64,000 nucleotides of DNA from Rhodamnia argentea (taxonomy: Eukaryota > Streptophyta > Magnoliopsida > Myrtales > Myrtaceae): the NCBI RefSeq assembly GCF_020921035.1, contig NC_063156.1, positions 24,290,283-24,354,282 of the forward strand. The letters run 5' to 3'. A program made the translations under genes and the position numbers. Numbering within the stretch: the stretch's first letter is position 1; each line of letters begins with the position of its first letter. Below, piece by piece: positions 11,860 through 22,343 of this stretch. The notes under the pieces are model-generated. The model saw nothing but the letters and a program-made list of their open reading frames with translations. It ran no database searches and was not told where the DNA came from.

Positions 11860-13420
11860 GTGTTCATCGCACGATGGCAAGCCATCCTATCTGTTTTTGA
11901 CTTTGACATTGAATTTATACACGGAGATTCAAATTCTCTTCCCGATTTTCTCACCCATGAATTCTTACAAGGAAAAAATCCTTCACCATGCCCCCTCGAA
12001 AAGACAAAGGCAAGGCTCCGGCCCAGCGAGAGACCCAAATAGTTCCAGCCAAACTAACTCCTATTCGAGGCTGGCTTGAGGCAACCAAAGCTTCGGATAA
12101 ATCCTTGACCCAACAGCCTCAACCAAAATTAACCTCGAGAACAGGTCAATCTTCTTCGACCAAACTTCTCGTACCATCAGACTCAAAATCTGTCTTTTTA
12201 CCTTACGACAAGCCGGCCATGATACCGCCGTAACTTTTGACAACAATGGGTTACGAAATTTTGACTACGTAAGAGGTACTCCCTTCCCCTCTAAAACCAA
12301 AAAATATTTTGAATGAGGTGGTCATTCCGCATCGCCAGCCTCGAGAAAAATATCAAGACTAAATCCAAATGGTTTCCCGTACATTTAGAAAAAATTATGA
12401 CAAGGTTGAAAAAGGTTTCTATCACAAAGACCCTTTTGTTTTTGCAAGAAAAATGTTTAGTGAAAACCAATATTTTACTCCTCATGACAATCTAAAGACA
12501 GGTGAATTTTATGAAAGGATTTTGACTCGCATCGAGTCAAGTAAAATTTAGACATTTTGCTGATAATAAAAATCCCGACATTGTAAACTATTCAATCGCA
12601 AAATTACAAGGGTCATTCACCCTTCGCTGGGACCTTTCTCCCCGAGCTCCCATCAAATTCAACACCAAGCTTACCGAAATAATTTCTCACGGACCCACTT
12701 TCACATATTTTGACTATCAACAAGCTTGGTGGAATGCCTTTTTCGGACAAAATCTCAATGGAACATATACTTGGTTGTTCTACTTTGAAGACAATTTTGA
12801 CATTTCAAACATACCATCTTGGTTCATACGGTGGTGGGATCATTTTGGACCATTTATCGACATACTTCCCCAAAAAACCCCAAAACGTTTTTGAGTCCTA
12901 CCGAATTTTCAAATCATCCTATACACCAACTCCAAAGAGAAAAGACATATCCAGCTTTTCTACTTTTCTCACCACCTTTCGTATCTCTTGGGTACTTGCC
13001 GGGACTTTGAATACCAAGTAGGCACTCCCGGGATCTACTTTTGTGATTTTATCCGAAGGTTTAAGGTTAAATGGTGGGATGGCTTTACCTTCCGGGACAA
13101 ATGTTCCATAGACAGTGTGCAAAAATGGATTCAATCGCGACAAGTTAAATCCAGCACGCTAGTCTCAAAGACGACTTTTTTGCATGACCGATCGACAGCT
13201 GTCTCCAAACTAGCGGGAGCATCTACCGAAGACGATTTCGGAAGATGATGAAACAAGCGGTTGAAGACTATGAGGACACCGGGAATTCCCAAGCAGATTC
13301 ACACCATAGTGGAAACACTAATGAAGACGATCGTTATGGAATACTACCCGGTATCAACTGGACGGACGTTGCGGACGAGGAAGAAGATATTGAAGACTTG
13401 GCATCAGATACTTAAATACC
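11860..13420 (+). pseudogene. Endogenous pararetrovirus relic (Caulimoviridae, florendovirus-like), broken
   Basis: The plus strand carries two decayed, overlapping reading frames. The first (about 11860-12042) ends like the C-terminus of a caulimovirid reverse transcriptase-RNase H polyprotein. The second starts at an ATG at 11988, overlapping the first in another frame, with a Lys/Pro/Gln-rich beginning. It continues through about 13420 with Trp-rich segments (near 12690-12840 and 13000-13140), interrupted by at least four frameshifts or stops (near 12233, 12310, 12551 and 12895-12990). An RT-RNase H frame followed by an overlapping second ORF of unknown function is the arrangement known for florendoviruses. 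Everything 5' of RNase H (movement, coat, protease, RT) is absent, so this fragment is incapable of expression as a virus. Confidence 0.6.
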
Positions 13421-13510
13421 GTATAATGTACGATGTGCATCGTAGACTTTCACCGTACAATCGTAGCGGCTTTTTAATTTTAAATCGTAGCACTATAGCT
13501 ACAAGTGAAT

Positions 13511-13530
13511 TTTCTCTTTAAATAGACGGA
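13511..13530 (+). promoter_or_regulatory. Possible pararetrovirus-type TATA region
   Basis: Directly after the second viral-like frame comes 'ttctctttaaatagacg', a TATA-like box in the position where caulimovirids carry their single pregenomic promoter. It is followed by 'ggacgtaagatg'. The following ~650 bases would then be the leader. This is position-based inference; activity is unknown. Confidence 0.3.
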
Positions 13531-14220
13531 CGTAAGATGTTGGAAGCGGGACGTCTCCTCCCCGATTCAGGAACCTTTCTGAAGATCTCCCTCACACCTT
13601 GAGAGTTTAGATCCCTTCCATCCCTTCTAACCCTTTGGACGACCATCCTTCCTAACCGACCCTAGTAAGGAGCTAACCCCTTTACCTTGAAGACTCCCTC
13701 TCTTACTTCCTGGAGATTTTCCAGTAAGTATCCGGATCTTTCCCCGATCTGTTTTAATTTTAGATCCTTTCTTCTCGGATCTACTCCGGATCTTTCTGTT
13801 TTTGGAGCTTTTGACACAGATCTACGGATCTCACATTGTAATCTTTTGATTTTGTGATATACATTGTGAAGTTTTCTCATTTCCAGCTTCACACCCACAG
13901 ATCGCGATAGGCTCTGCCTCCTACTTGTGGCGTTTCAAGCTTTGCCTTTCATATTCTGCAGTTTATTTTCCGCATTTTGAATTTTGTACTTTATATTGCT
14001 ATACCCCTGATCGGAAGGCCGTGCCTCCTACTTGGTGGTTTTACTTATGATTATCCAACTCGTTATAATATTACCGACAAGTATCGACATTTTGATAACT
14101 ATAATCTGTAATCTTTGTGAACTTTTAAATATTTATAACGAATACAGCCCTTCGTTTAGACGGTTCCATAAACAAAGACGTTTGTAAACCCCAGAATTGG
14201 TAGTGCCTTGCGTTCTTAAT
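13531..14220. other. Probable pararetroviral leader or intergenic sequence
   Basis: Pyrimidine-rich sequence with repeated 'cggatct' phrases and a recurring 'tgcctcctacttg' motif (13915 and 14020), with no coding frame of note. It may be the non-coding region of the neighbouring viral relic. A tRNA-Met primer site (tggtatcagagc-like) was not found here. Confidence 0.35.
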
Positions 14221-14229
14221 ATTCCGACC

Positions 14230-14400
14230 AATCATTTCGGACTCACTTTCCATATTTTGTTTTCTTCTACATACTTTCATCATTCTTCTCATCAATCATT
14301 TCTACACACTTTCCATATTTTGTTTTCTTTTGCATACTTTCTTCATTCTCCTCATCAATCATTTCTACACACTTTCTATATCTTGTTTTCTTTTACAAGA
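14230..14400. repeat. 63-bp tandem repeat, ~2.6 copies
   Basis: Units beginning 'actttccatattttgttttc' start at 14245 and 14308, and a diverged one starts at 14371, giving a period of exactly 63. The unit also contains 'tcatcaatcatttctacac'. Because 63 is a multiple of three the array stays open as a reading frame, but it shows no protein-like composition. Confidence 0.75.
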
Positions 14401-14425
14401 TTCCATCGATCAAAGTTCCCTTATG

Positions 14426-14429
<4 letters not shown>

Positions 14430-14473
<44 letters not shown>
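14430..14473. repeat. (TA)n microsatellite, ~22 repeats
   Basis: An uninterrupted AT dinucleotide run of 43-44 bases directly downstream of the 63-bp array. It is followed by a short piece (about 14480-14530) that resembles the end of a family B MITE arm ('attggcacaattgcaataag'). Confidence 0.95.
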
Positions 14474-14475
<2 letters not shown>

Positions 14476-14530
14476 ATTGAATTGGCACAATTGCAATAAG
14501 TTTGGTACTTTTTTGGTAATTTTTCTCCGT

Positions 14531-15600
14531 TGCTAACTATACGAAAATTTCCCAATGTGAAGACACCGAAAAATTAAATTAATTCCTAATATTAGAACAA
14601 TAAAACAATAGAAGCACATTTAAAAAGGTCGGAAAATGGCAAAAATACGACTAGACCTATTGTGCAATTACTTAAAACCATATGGTCTCCCATGTAGAAA
14701 ACACCTTCTCGATGCACCTTCAAAGTCGCGGAACAAGAGGGAGATGATGAGAAAGACAAACCCTATTATAATAAATGGACATGGCACTTTGAAAATACAA
14801 CCATAGTGAACATGAAATATTTGAGCACGATGTCCATGGAAATATATAAAAAGAATACATATATAATGGGATGGTCAAGGCCTTAACTAACAACAGGCTT
14901 GCTTAAAGAAATGCTAAGACAATTAATATTTAGTTACGCATGATCGAGAGACATGTACATGCACATGCATAAACAGTAATGAGAAAGACTCTGTTTGTGT
15001 GAACGTACAAAAGAAATGATTTTGTGACTATCTTTAATTCATCGGGATATTAATAACCTGTTCTGGATCACTTAAAAATTAATTAATAAATAATTAAAAT
15101 TATCGTATGATACACTCCATTAAGAAATTTGTGACCCTAATATGTTGTTATTCTCATAGTCAATCAAAAATTGTTATGCTAGCAAGATCATTAAACATAT
15201 ATAGATCCAAAGTATTTTGCTACTTTGAAGGAAGCAACATTTATTATTTTTTTAAGGGTTTGGCACGTCTTAGTCATGATTTCGATGATGTGTGGCTAAA
15301 TTTCGGCAGAATTTTAGGCTTTGCAAATTTCGAAAATTTGCAAACTTTTACTTCTAAACCTTTTTCAAACTGTCCTTTGCACGTTCCTTCTTTGACCGGC
15401 TTTTTTAGTGGCTCCAGAATTCCTCGATAACCTTAGTTTTTACCCACTCGCAATGAACTTATTACCCTCGCGGACGGGGCCATTTCCGGGGCACGCCGAT
15501 GGGTAAAAGGGTCATATCACCTTTAAACGCATGCATGAAGAAGTTAACGTAATAATGTCATGAACCGCACGGAAGGTCGGGGAAAAAGCACGAGCGAGGT
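14531..15600. other. Intergenic, no supported gene
   Basis: AT-rich sequence with no recognisable domain. The only open frame of note (plus strand, about 15107-15430) is Phe/Ser-rich and matches no family I know. It probably carries decayed repeats. Confidence 0.4.
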
Positions 15601-15856
15601 TGTTTCTTTAGTCTCGAGCTCATAACTGGTCAATGCTCTCTCTCTCTCTCTCTTGAATTATGCTGCGCAGATGTTACTCAAGCAGGTGGCAAGTCCAATG
15701 TGGCCTGTTGTAATTTAAACGTTAAACTATGCGAGTCAAACTATTTTTGAGTTTGATGATCTAACTTGTCTTCTTGGGAATCTGTCCAACTTGAAGATTA
15801 CTCGCCTGGTTTTATGCTGTTTCGCTGGAACAGACGTCAAGCATAATTAACGACAA

Positions 15857-15861
<5 letters not shown>

Positions 15862-15897
<36 letters not shown>
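15862..15897. repeat. (CT)18 microsatellite
   Basis: A perfect CT dinucleotide run. Confidence 0.95.
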
Positions 15898-15898
<1 letters not shown>

Positions 15899-16484
15899 AC
15901 GTTTGAGTGGTTTCGCATTCACTGTCGGGCCTCACAGTTCCTTCTCGAAGCTTTGTAGGAAATCTGAAAGCTACTGAAGAAACATCACGTACATCGACAG
16001 AAGAGAGCTGTTGATTGTTTGACAGATTATAGGGTTAATTTTTTCTGTTGTCTAGATTCAAAGTGGGGAAGTTCATATATTCTTTCTGGGGTGCGCCTCA
16101 GCCAAAGAAGCAATTATATGATGACTTGAGTTGCAGTATCTATCTTCCACATCAAGGTATCTAGGAGGCGCTTTCTAGTCTTCTTTGCTTTGCTTTATAT
16201 CTACACTCCTGCACATGCATCTGATGCATATATTCCGAAAGTATCGCGCCTATGAGCTCGATCCATTGCCTCTATGTTTTTTTTTTTTTAAATTTTTCTT
16301 ACATTCCTATAGAGATTATTTTAGCATCGCGTATCATTAGAGAATAATCTTTCTTGCTTCGTGTTTTATTCCATTCAAAGTCTCTGTTTGTTTATCCTTC
16401 CTGCTTTTTGCTTCATTTTGCTCTCCATCACCCATATCTTCCTAGGCTCAGCTATAGCAGTACTCATACCAAGCTCTTCTTTTC

Positions 16485-16487
<3 letters not shown>

Positions 16488-16517
<30 letters not shown>
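16488..16517. repeat. (CT)15 microsatellite
   Basis: A perfect CT dinucleotide run. Confidence 0.95.
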
Positions 16518-16518
<1 letters not shown>

Positions 16519-16850
16519 GGTGCGTTGGGTCTTCTTCTTCTCCATAAGATAAGCACAAGCTTTAATTATATGAGTAGGAGAAGTTAATATGTAGTTTTTG
16601 CACGGACCTATCATTGGATCTCTTCCTCAAATCTATTTATTACAGTTCTTTATTCTTCTTGATGATTCAGAAGTGCAGAAGCCAAGGAGAGAAGCACGGG
16701 GACAAGCTAGGGTTGTGTGCTCTACACTTCACTTCAAAATTTGGAACCCTTTCTGCTAAGTGAACCTTGGAAATTGTTGTTGGAGGTGAACGAGCCAGAA
16801 GTCTACTTGCACTCCCATCTAGTCATTGAGGTAAAACTCTAAATGATCTC

Positions 16851-17440
16851 TTTAGAAACGCTCTTTCTTGGTCAAGTTCCTTACCAACGTATATCTCCAC
16901 TGATTAAGTTCCCCAAATGATCTTTTCATTACGATCCTACGTTTTTCGTACATGACAAAGAGAAAAGAAATCACGCTTTTGATTTCGTTCGAAATATATG
17001 TGATGATTCCACTCTTGGAAGATGCTACTATTCCTATATAACAGTTTGTAAGTTCGCGTCTGTCGAACGATACGCGACGAGTATTTATTGCAGAGGAAGC
17101 GAAGAAAAGCGGCCACTCTTGTGGTTACTAGCTATGATCCATTGTTTTGAAGAGTTACTTAGTAAGAGGTGTTTTGCCGCATCATCAGTGAGTTAGTAAA
17201 AACTTTTTTAGTACTTGTAATGATAATTAACATGGCATCCAAGCATATTAATGTATCTTTGTTGACAAGACAAGAATTTCTTGCCTAGGGTTCCAAATAA
17301 TCGTAGTAACAGAAAAAAAAAATACAAATAGAAAAAATTGTGAGAGTTCATCAAGGCTGACATATATGCCAAGCTTATATATTGGTGAACTAGAAGTTAG
17401 TATCGACTGATTTAGGCCCCTTATGAAAAACTAAAATATA
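16851..17440. other. Intergenic, nothing identified
   Basis: Unremarkable AT-rich sequence between the CT-rich region and a MITE arm. No reading frame or repeat was recognised. Confidence 0.4.
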
Positions 17441-17670
17441 AAGAATTGAAAATATTATCAAAATATAGCTAAAAAATGTCCAGATCAAGACCGATTGTGC
17501 CCCGTAGGACAACCGACATCCATGTCAGGGATTTCCAATCAAAATTGACATGATGAAATGAATTGGCACAAATGCAAAAAGTTTAAGACGGTGTTGGCAA
17601 AAAGCAAAAAAAATTTAGGACCGAATTGGTACAATTGCAATAGGTTTATGACTTTTTTTTGTAATTTTCG
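17440..17670. repeat. MITE family B copy 3, single arm
   Basis: It carries 'cgtaggacaaccgacatcc', 'aattggcacaaatgcaaaaa' and 'ggaccgaattggtacaattg' followed by 'caataggtttatgac', which is the right arm of family B. The left arm is missing. Confidence 0.55.
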
Positions 17671-17736
17671 CCTTTTTAAATACATGCAGTCTCCCTCCAT
17701 TTATAGACTTAAGCTTTTTTATTATGTTTTCTGATA

Positions 17737-17748
17737 TGGTATCGGAGC
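17737..17748 (+). mobile_element. Possible Copia primer-binding site remnant
   Basis: TGGTATCGGAGC differs by one base from TGGTATCAGAGC, the complement of the initiator tRNA-Met 3' end used by most plant Copia elements. The context is 'ctgata|tggtatcggagccgg'. No gag-pol follows, so at best it is the stub of a decayed element. Confidence 0.3.
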
Positions 17749-18177
17749 CGGATCCCGGGTTCCATAACTATTTATAGTTGAGAGCAATTCTCTATTGTTT
17801 TTCTCACCATTCAGTAAGGAATGTATGGTAATTAAAATTTTAGTATCCTAAGTTAAATTTCACCATTTTCCTTAAAATAAACTTCTTTTTCAGTAAGATC
17901 TCCTCGTCCTTTTACCCAAAAAAAAAAAATTGATTTCTTCTAGAGAACATTAGCGACCCTGAGACATATTACATATTTTCTCCTGAACATCTAACTCCGG
18001 GAGTACCAACTTTCCAGGAACACAAAATGTTTATTGAATTTGCTCAAGTACAAATGCATACGTGGCCATCTTAGGTCTTCGGAATTAGGTCAACGAGTAT
18101 GCTTTTGCGAACGTAATAAACAACATCTTATTTATATTCCCTCGCTTTCTGTGCTTAATATAAATTTCTCGAGTACG

Positions 18178-18185
18178 TATATAAT
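18178..18185 (+). promoter_or_regulatory. TATA box of the CYP724-like gene
   Basis: TATATAAT lies about 60 bases before the first in-frame ATG (18239) and 130 bases before the preferred one (18308), a normal spacing for a plant core promoter with a short leader. Confidence 0.45.
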
Positions 18186-18307
18186 AATGCCAAGTGTGAT
18201 GCTCCCCTAAGGTGATAAAGCCATTGCACCAACAACGAATGACGACGAACAACATCGTTTTGCCAGATTTGCTCCGATCTCTATCCCCAGTTGAGCTAAT
18301 CACCAGA

Positions 18308-21300
18308 ATGAGAGAAAAGACGACTGGTTCAAGAGATCGTTGGCCGTTAAGCTGTGCGATCGTCCTCGCGACGACGCTGGTATTTATCGCGTTTCTGGCA
18401 AAGTTGATTTCGGCGACGAAGAAGAGGAGAAGCGGAAGAGAAGGCAGCAGTGGCCGTGGCGGTTATGGGTACAAGTTGCCGCCAGGGAGCACAGGGTGGC
18501 CGCTCGTCGGAGACACCTTCGCCTGGTTCGGCGCAGTGGCGAGTTCGCACCCGCCTCGTTTCGTTGAGCAGCAGGTCAAAAGGTATGCATGCGTACATTT
18601 TATTAGCCCAAAGGACAGATGATATAGGTTGATAAGATTCACTTCAAGTATTCTTTGTCATCAATCTTTGCTGTTCTTCAGACAAGCAAAATTTTTCCAC
18701 ATCGAACTCCTTTTTACAGTTTTATGTTGTGCTGCAGAACAAATGCATAGGCCTGTATCATGGTGACTGTTTTAGTTTTAAAGTAGATAAAAAGACTATA
18801 AAAGTTATTCTCGTTAACTTATATTATGCTATGAACTATGTTTAATGCGATTTGAGTTGATATATCATAAGTTTGGCTGACTTTGAGTACTCAAGTATGT
18901 TATAGTTAATCTCCTACAAGAGAAGATGCACCATAAGATTAACGAGATTTTTGCTGCGAATGGGATCGATTCTCTTTTTGAGCAGGTACGGGAAGATATT
19001 CTCGTGCAGACTGCTGGGGAAGCCGGCGGTGGTGTCGGCGGACCCAGCGTTCAACCGGTTCGTGATGCAGAACGAGGGGAAACTATTCCAATCTAGCTAC
19101 CCGAAGTCGTTCCGGGACTTGGTGGGCAAGAACGGGGTGATCACCACGCAAGGAGAGCAGCAGCGGAAGCTCCACAGCATCGCCTCCAACATGATGCGCC
19201 TGGAGAAGCTCAAGTGCCACTTCCTGGAGGACATTCAGCTCGTCATGCTTCAGAGCATTTGCGAGTTTCCGGACAATCAAGTCATCGTCCTCCAAGATGT
19301 TTGCAGAAAGGCAAGTTTAACTGCTCTATACCGAGTTTTAATACCTCTAGGACATGAATACTGGTGACATGAGCGGTTTTATGTGGAGTGACTGCTTTGG
19401 TGATTTGATTTTCTGAGGTTGATGACGACGAATCAGGTGGCAATAAATCTGATGGTGAATCAACTGCTGGGGATGTCCAGCGAGTCGGACATCGACGCCA
19501 TGGCTCGCCTCTTCTCCGACTTTGTCGATGGTTGTCTCTCTCTTCCCATCAACTTGCCCGGCTTTGCCTACCACACTGCCATGAAGGTATGCTCATGTAT
19601 TTGCTGGTATACGCTAGAACTAGACACTAAAGACCTACCCGAACCCGCTCATTGTTTTTGAGATACAAATGTTCTGCATAACAAATGATCAGGTATAGGC
19701 TGACTTATCAAGAAAGGAATTGCTTGTTCAAGCTCGCTCAATTTATACTTTAAAATTGGACCGCTAAGATGATCGTGGATATGAGTCCAAACTAATATTA
19801 GAACTAACGTGTTGTTTGAGTCAGCCTAAAATAGTGTTGGGCCCATTCGACCCGAGCCGATTGGTGGGTCAATAGACCTATTGATCAAGTTGGTTGGATT
19901 TGGTAGTAGGCCTAGACAAACTTTATAATCAGGTCTAATTTTTCAATAAGAAGACGGAAGAAATTTATGAGTATTGTACACCAGAAATCTGGACTAAAGT
20001 GATGACACTATGTACATATATGCATTTTCGTAGGCTAGGAATCACATAGTGAGCAAGATAAACGAGACGATCGCGAAGAATAGGAGACTTCAAGACTCGG
20101 GAGAGGTGGGCAATGGCGTGCTCGGAAGACTGCTCGACGAAGAGAGCCTTCCGGACGAAGCCGTCGCCGACTTCATCATCAATCTGATCTTTGCTGGGAA
20201 CGAGACCACCGCGAAAACCATGCTTTTCGCCATCTACTTCCTCACTCAGTGTCCCAGAGCCTTGAAGGAACTCCGGGTAAATAACATACATGCCCAAAAA
20301 AAGAATAATTAGCCAAAAAAGGAAAAGAAGCTTATGTTCCTCTTCTAATTTATCGTTTCAACAGGAAGAGCAAGAGGGTCTAAAGAGGCACAATGCAGCT
20401 GAAGCTGAGATGCTCACATGGCAGGACTACAAAGCAATGCCCTTCACACAATGTGTAAGTCATTTTTATTGCATTTTTTACTAGGAGATTTAGTCCTAAA
20501 CCTTTTAATTTGGTCAATTTTTCTATCGATTTATTTTTTTTCAATTGAGTATATCCGGCCAATTTTAGACAGAAAACGCTAACCTGGACGCTAGATGTCC
20601 TACGTGGCACGGTCGACTCAAGGGAAAATTTTTATATATTTTTTTATTATAAAAAATCTGACTTTTTCTTGCCAAGCCTGACCTAGCAAGGGCCGGCCAA
20701 CCCTCGCCCGATCTGGGGGATTCTGGACAATTTTCCTGGTGTATTGACCCTCAAAGTCTGTTAAGAAGTTGCTCGCACGTTACCTAATCTATGAAATTAA
20801 AGATGTTTCCAGAGTTTAAGAGTTTGCCCTAACGCCAAATGCTCAGAAACCCTAATCTTTTTGGCGCAGGTGATAGACGAGACGCTGCGACTTGGGGGAA
20901 TTGCGATCTGGTTGATGAGGGAAGCCAAGGAGGACGTTGCTTATCAAGGTCTCTCGAATTTAATTTATTTTCTCCCCCTTAAACATTTCTTCTTGTGTTC
21001 TTAACCGGATAAGAATGAATTAAGCGCTCATTAACGAATTAAACACGCCGGATTTACAATAAGTACTGCCAATGCAGACTATATCATCCCCAAAGGATGT
21101 TTCGTCGTCCCATTTCTTTCGGCCGTTCACCTGGACGAGGACTTGTACCCCGAAGCCCTCGACTTCAATCCTTGGAGATGGTTAAACCCCGAAAATCAGG
21201 TCGGTCCACATATGATAATTTAACTTTTGCTACCGCATAATGTGTAATCGATGTTCTCAGAGAGATCAAGTATATGCCTAACGAGTGTTCTCGAAGCACT

Positions 21301-21646
21301 TGAAATAGGAAAAGAGAAATTGGAGGAATAGTCCGTTCTATGCACCGTTCGGCGGAGGTGCTCGATTTTGTCCAGGGGCAGAAGTAGCTCGCCTTCAGAT
21401 TGCTCTCTTTCTCCATTATTTTGTGACTAATTACAGGTTATTTTTCTATCTCTTTTCTAATAATACCCAAATAATGAGCATCTTTGCTTATAGGTTTAGT
21501 CAGATTGATAAACTTGATTTAATATGAGCAGGTGGACCCAACTGAAGGAAGATAGAATGTCCTTCTTCCCGTCGGCGAGGCTAGTCAATGGATTCCAAGT
21601 GCGCTTGAACAGGCGAAAGTCAACTTTGATTGATTCGCCCAAGTGA
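18308..21646 (+). CDS. CYP724: Cytochrome P450, CYP724-like (brassinosteroid C-22 hydroxylase family)
   Basis: Nine exons: 18308-18582, 18986-19310, 19437-19586, 20034-20276, 20365-20454, 20870-20948, 21078-21199, 21309-21436 and 21532-21646. They close in frame to 508 aa. An N-terminal hydrophobic anchor lies at about residues 12-32 and is followed by the Pro-rich hinge [14 protein letters not shown]. The I-helix AGNETT, ETLR (ExxR), FNPWRW (PERF region) and haem loop [10 protein letters not shown] are all present, so the enzyme looks intact. The CYP85-clan architecture and phrases such as [14 protein letters not shown] and [14 protein letters not shown] fit CYP724, ER-bound monooxygenases that in rice and tomato act on the C-22 position in brassinosteroid synthesis. 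An in-frame ATG at 18239 would add 23 residues; 18308 puts the anchor at the usual place and has A at -3. Intron 2 appears to start with GC (AAG|GCAAGT). Intron 5 carries a MITE. Substrate is inferred from family only. Confidence 0.93.
20480..20740. repeat. MITE family B copy 4, inside intron 5 of the CYP724-like gene
   Basis: The text 'tttagtcctaaaccttttaa', 'ttggccaattttagac'-like sequence and 'gatgtcctacgtggcac' match the left arm and centre of family B. It lies entirely within the intron 20455-20869 and accounts for much of that intron's length. It is truncated on the right. Confidence 0.6.
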
Positions 21647-22343
21647 CTGCAAAATTGTTGGGGTTGTAATGTAAATAAATACTTCTTACTTGTTAAAATT
21701 ATGTTTTTTTTTTCCACATTTACGGTGCCGTTTTTCGATTTCTCTCGTGCTTTCGAAACTGAGAAGGAAGAAGGGACTAGCCGATTCAAAACTTTTTCGA
21801 TCAAAAATTGCGTGAAATTTGTGGCCGACGAGAAATGCACATAATGCTTCAATGATTTCGAAGTGGAAAAATGAACCTTTCTTTTTTTTTAATGTTGCGT
21901 TGATTTAGGTTTATCGCTCTTTCTATATCTATGCTGCACTTATAATTCGACAATTATTTCATTTTATGATGAGGATTATTTGTTTGGGATTTTCATTATT
22001 TTGGTAGACCTATGTTGCATCTGATAATTTGATTAAACATCGGTTAGTTGTTAAATGCAATGAAAAATCAAATCAAAACTAAAATGGAGCAAGAACACGT
22101 TCAAGAATCAAATACATGACAATTCAATTCAGAACACCAACATTGGATTAATACTATGCTTAATTTCATTCTCCAAACTGTCATGTACAAAGACGAGTGT
22201 CTGAAATATGCAAGACACTTCCATTTCTATTCAGCCTTGAGCACAGATCGATCCGTGTTCTTCGCCGTGTTATCTAGCCATTAATAATTCTTAGGTGTTA
22301 TTTTTAGATTGAGAAATGTTTTGATCGAGCTTCCGCGTATCGC
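21647..22343. other. Convergent intergenic spacer
   Basis: This holds the 3' ends of the P450 (plus) and the pectate lyase (minus). It contains AT-rich sequence with candidate poly(A) signals such as 'aataaata' at about 21674. No other gene is visible. Confidence 0.6.

Larger units (their letters stand above)
15601..16850 (+). other. CT-microsatellite-rich region, possible non-coding transcript or leader
   Basis: Three CT runs lie at 15640-15652, 15862-15897 and 16488-16517, set in pyrimidine-rich sequence of the kind seen in plant 5' leaders. Near 16680-16832 there is an exon-like, less AT-rich stretch ending in 'gag|gtaaaac', a plausible donor. No long ORF follows and no known conserved plant microRNA was matched. 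I read this as a possible untranslated exon or non-coding transcript; the evidence is thin. Confidence 0.25.

Noticed and set aside
15995-16010. Possible microRNA156-like sequence ('gacagaagagag')
   Set aside because: Only 12 bases match the mature microRNA, the 3' part differs and no complementary arm was found nearby to form a precursor hairpin.
18212-18307. Upstream GTG (18212) as P450 start
   Set aside because: Nuclear plant genes rarely start at GTG, and the extension would push the membrane anchor far from the N-terminus; ATG 18308 (or 18239) is preferred.
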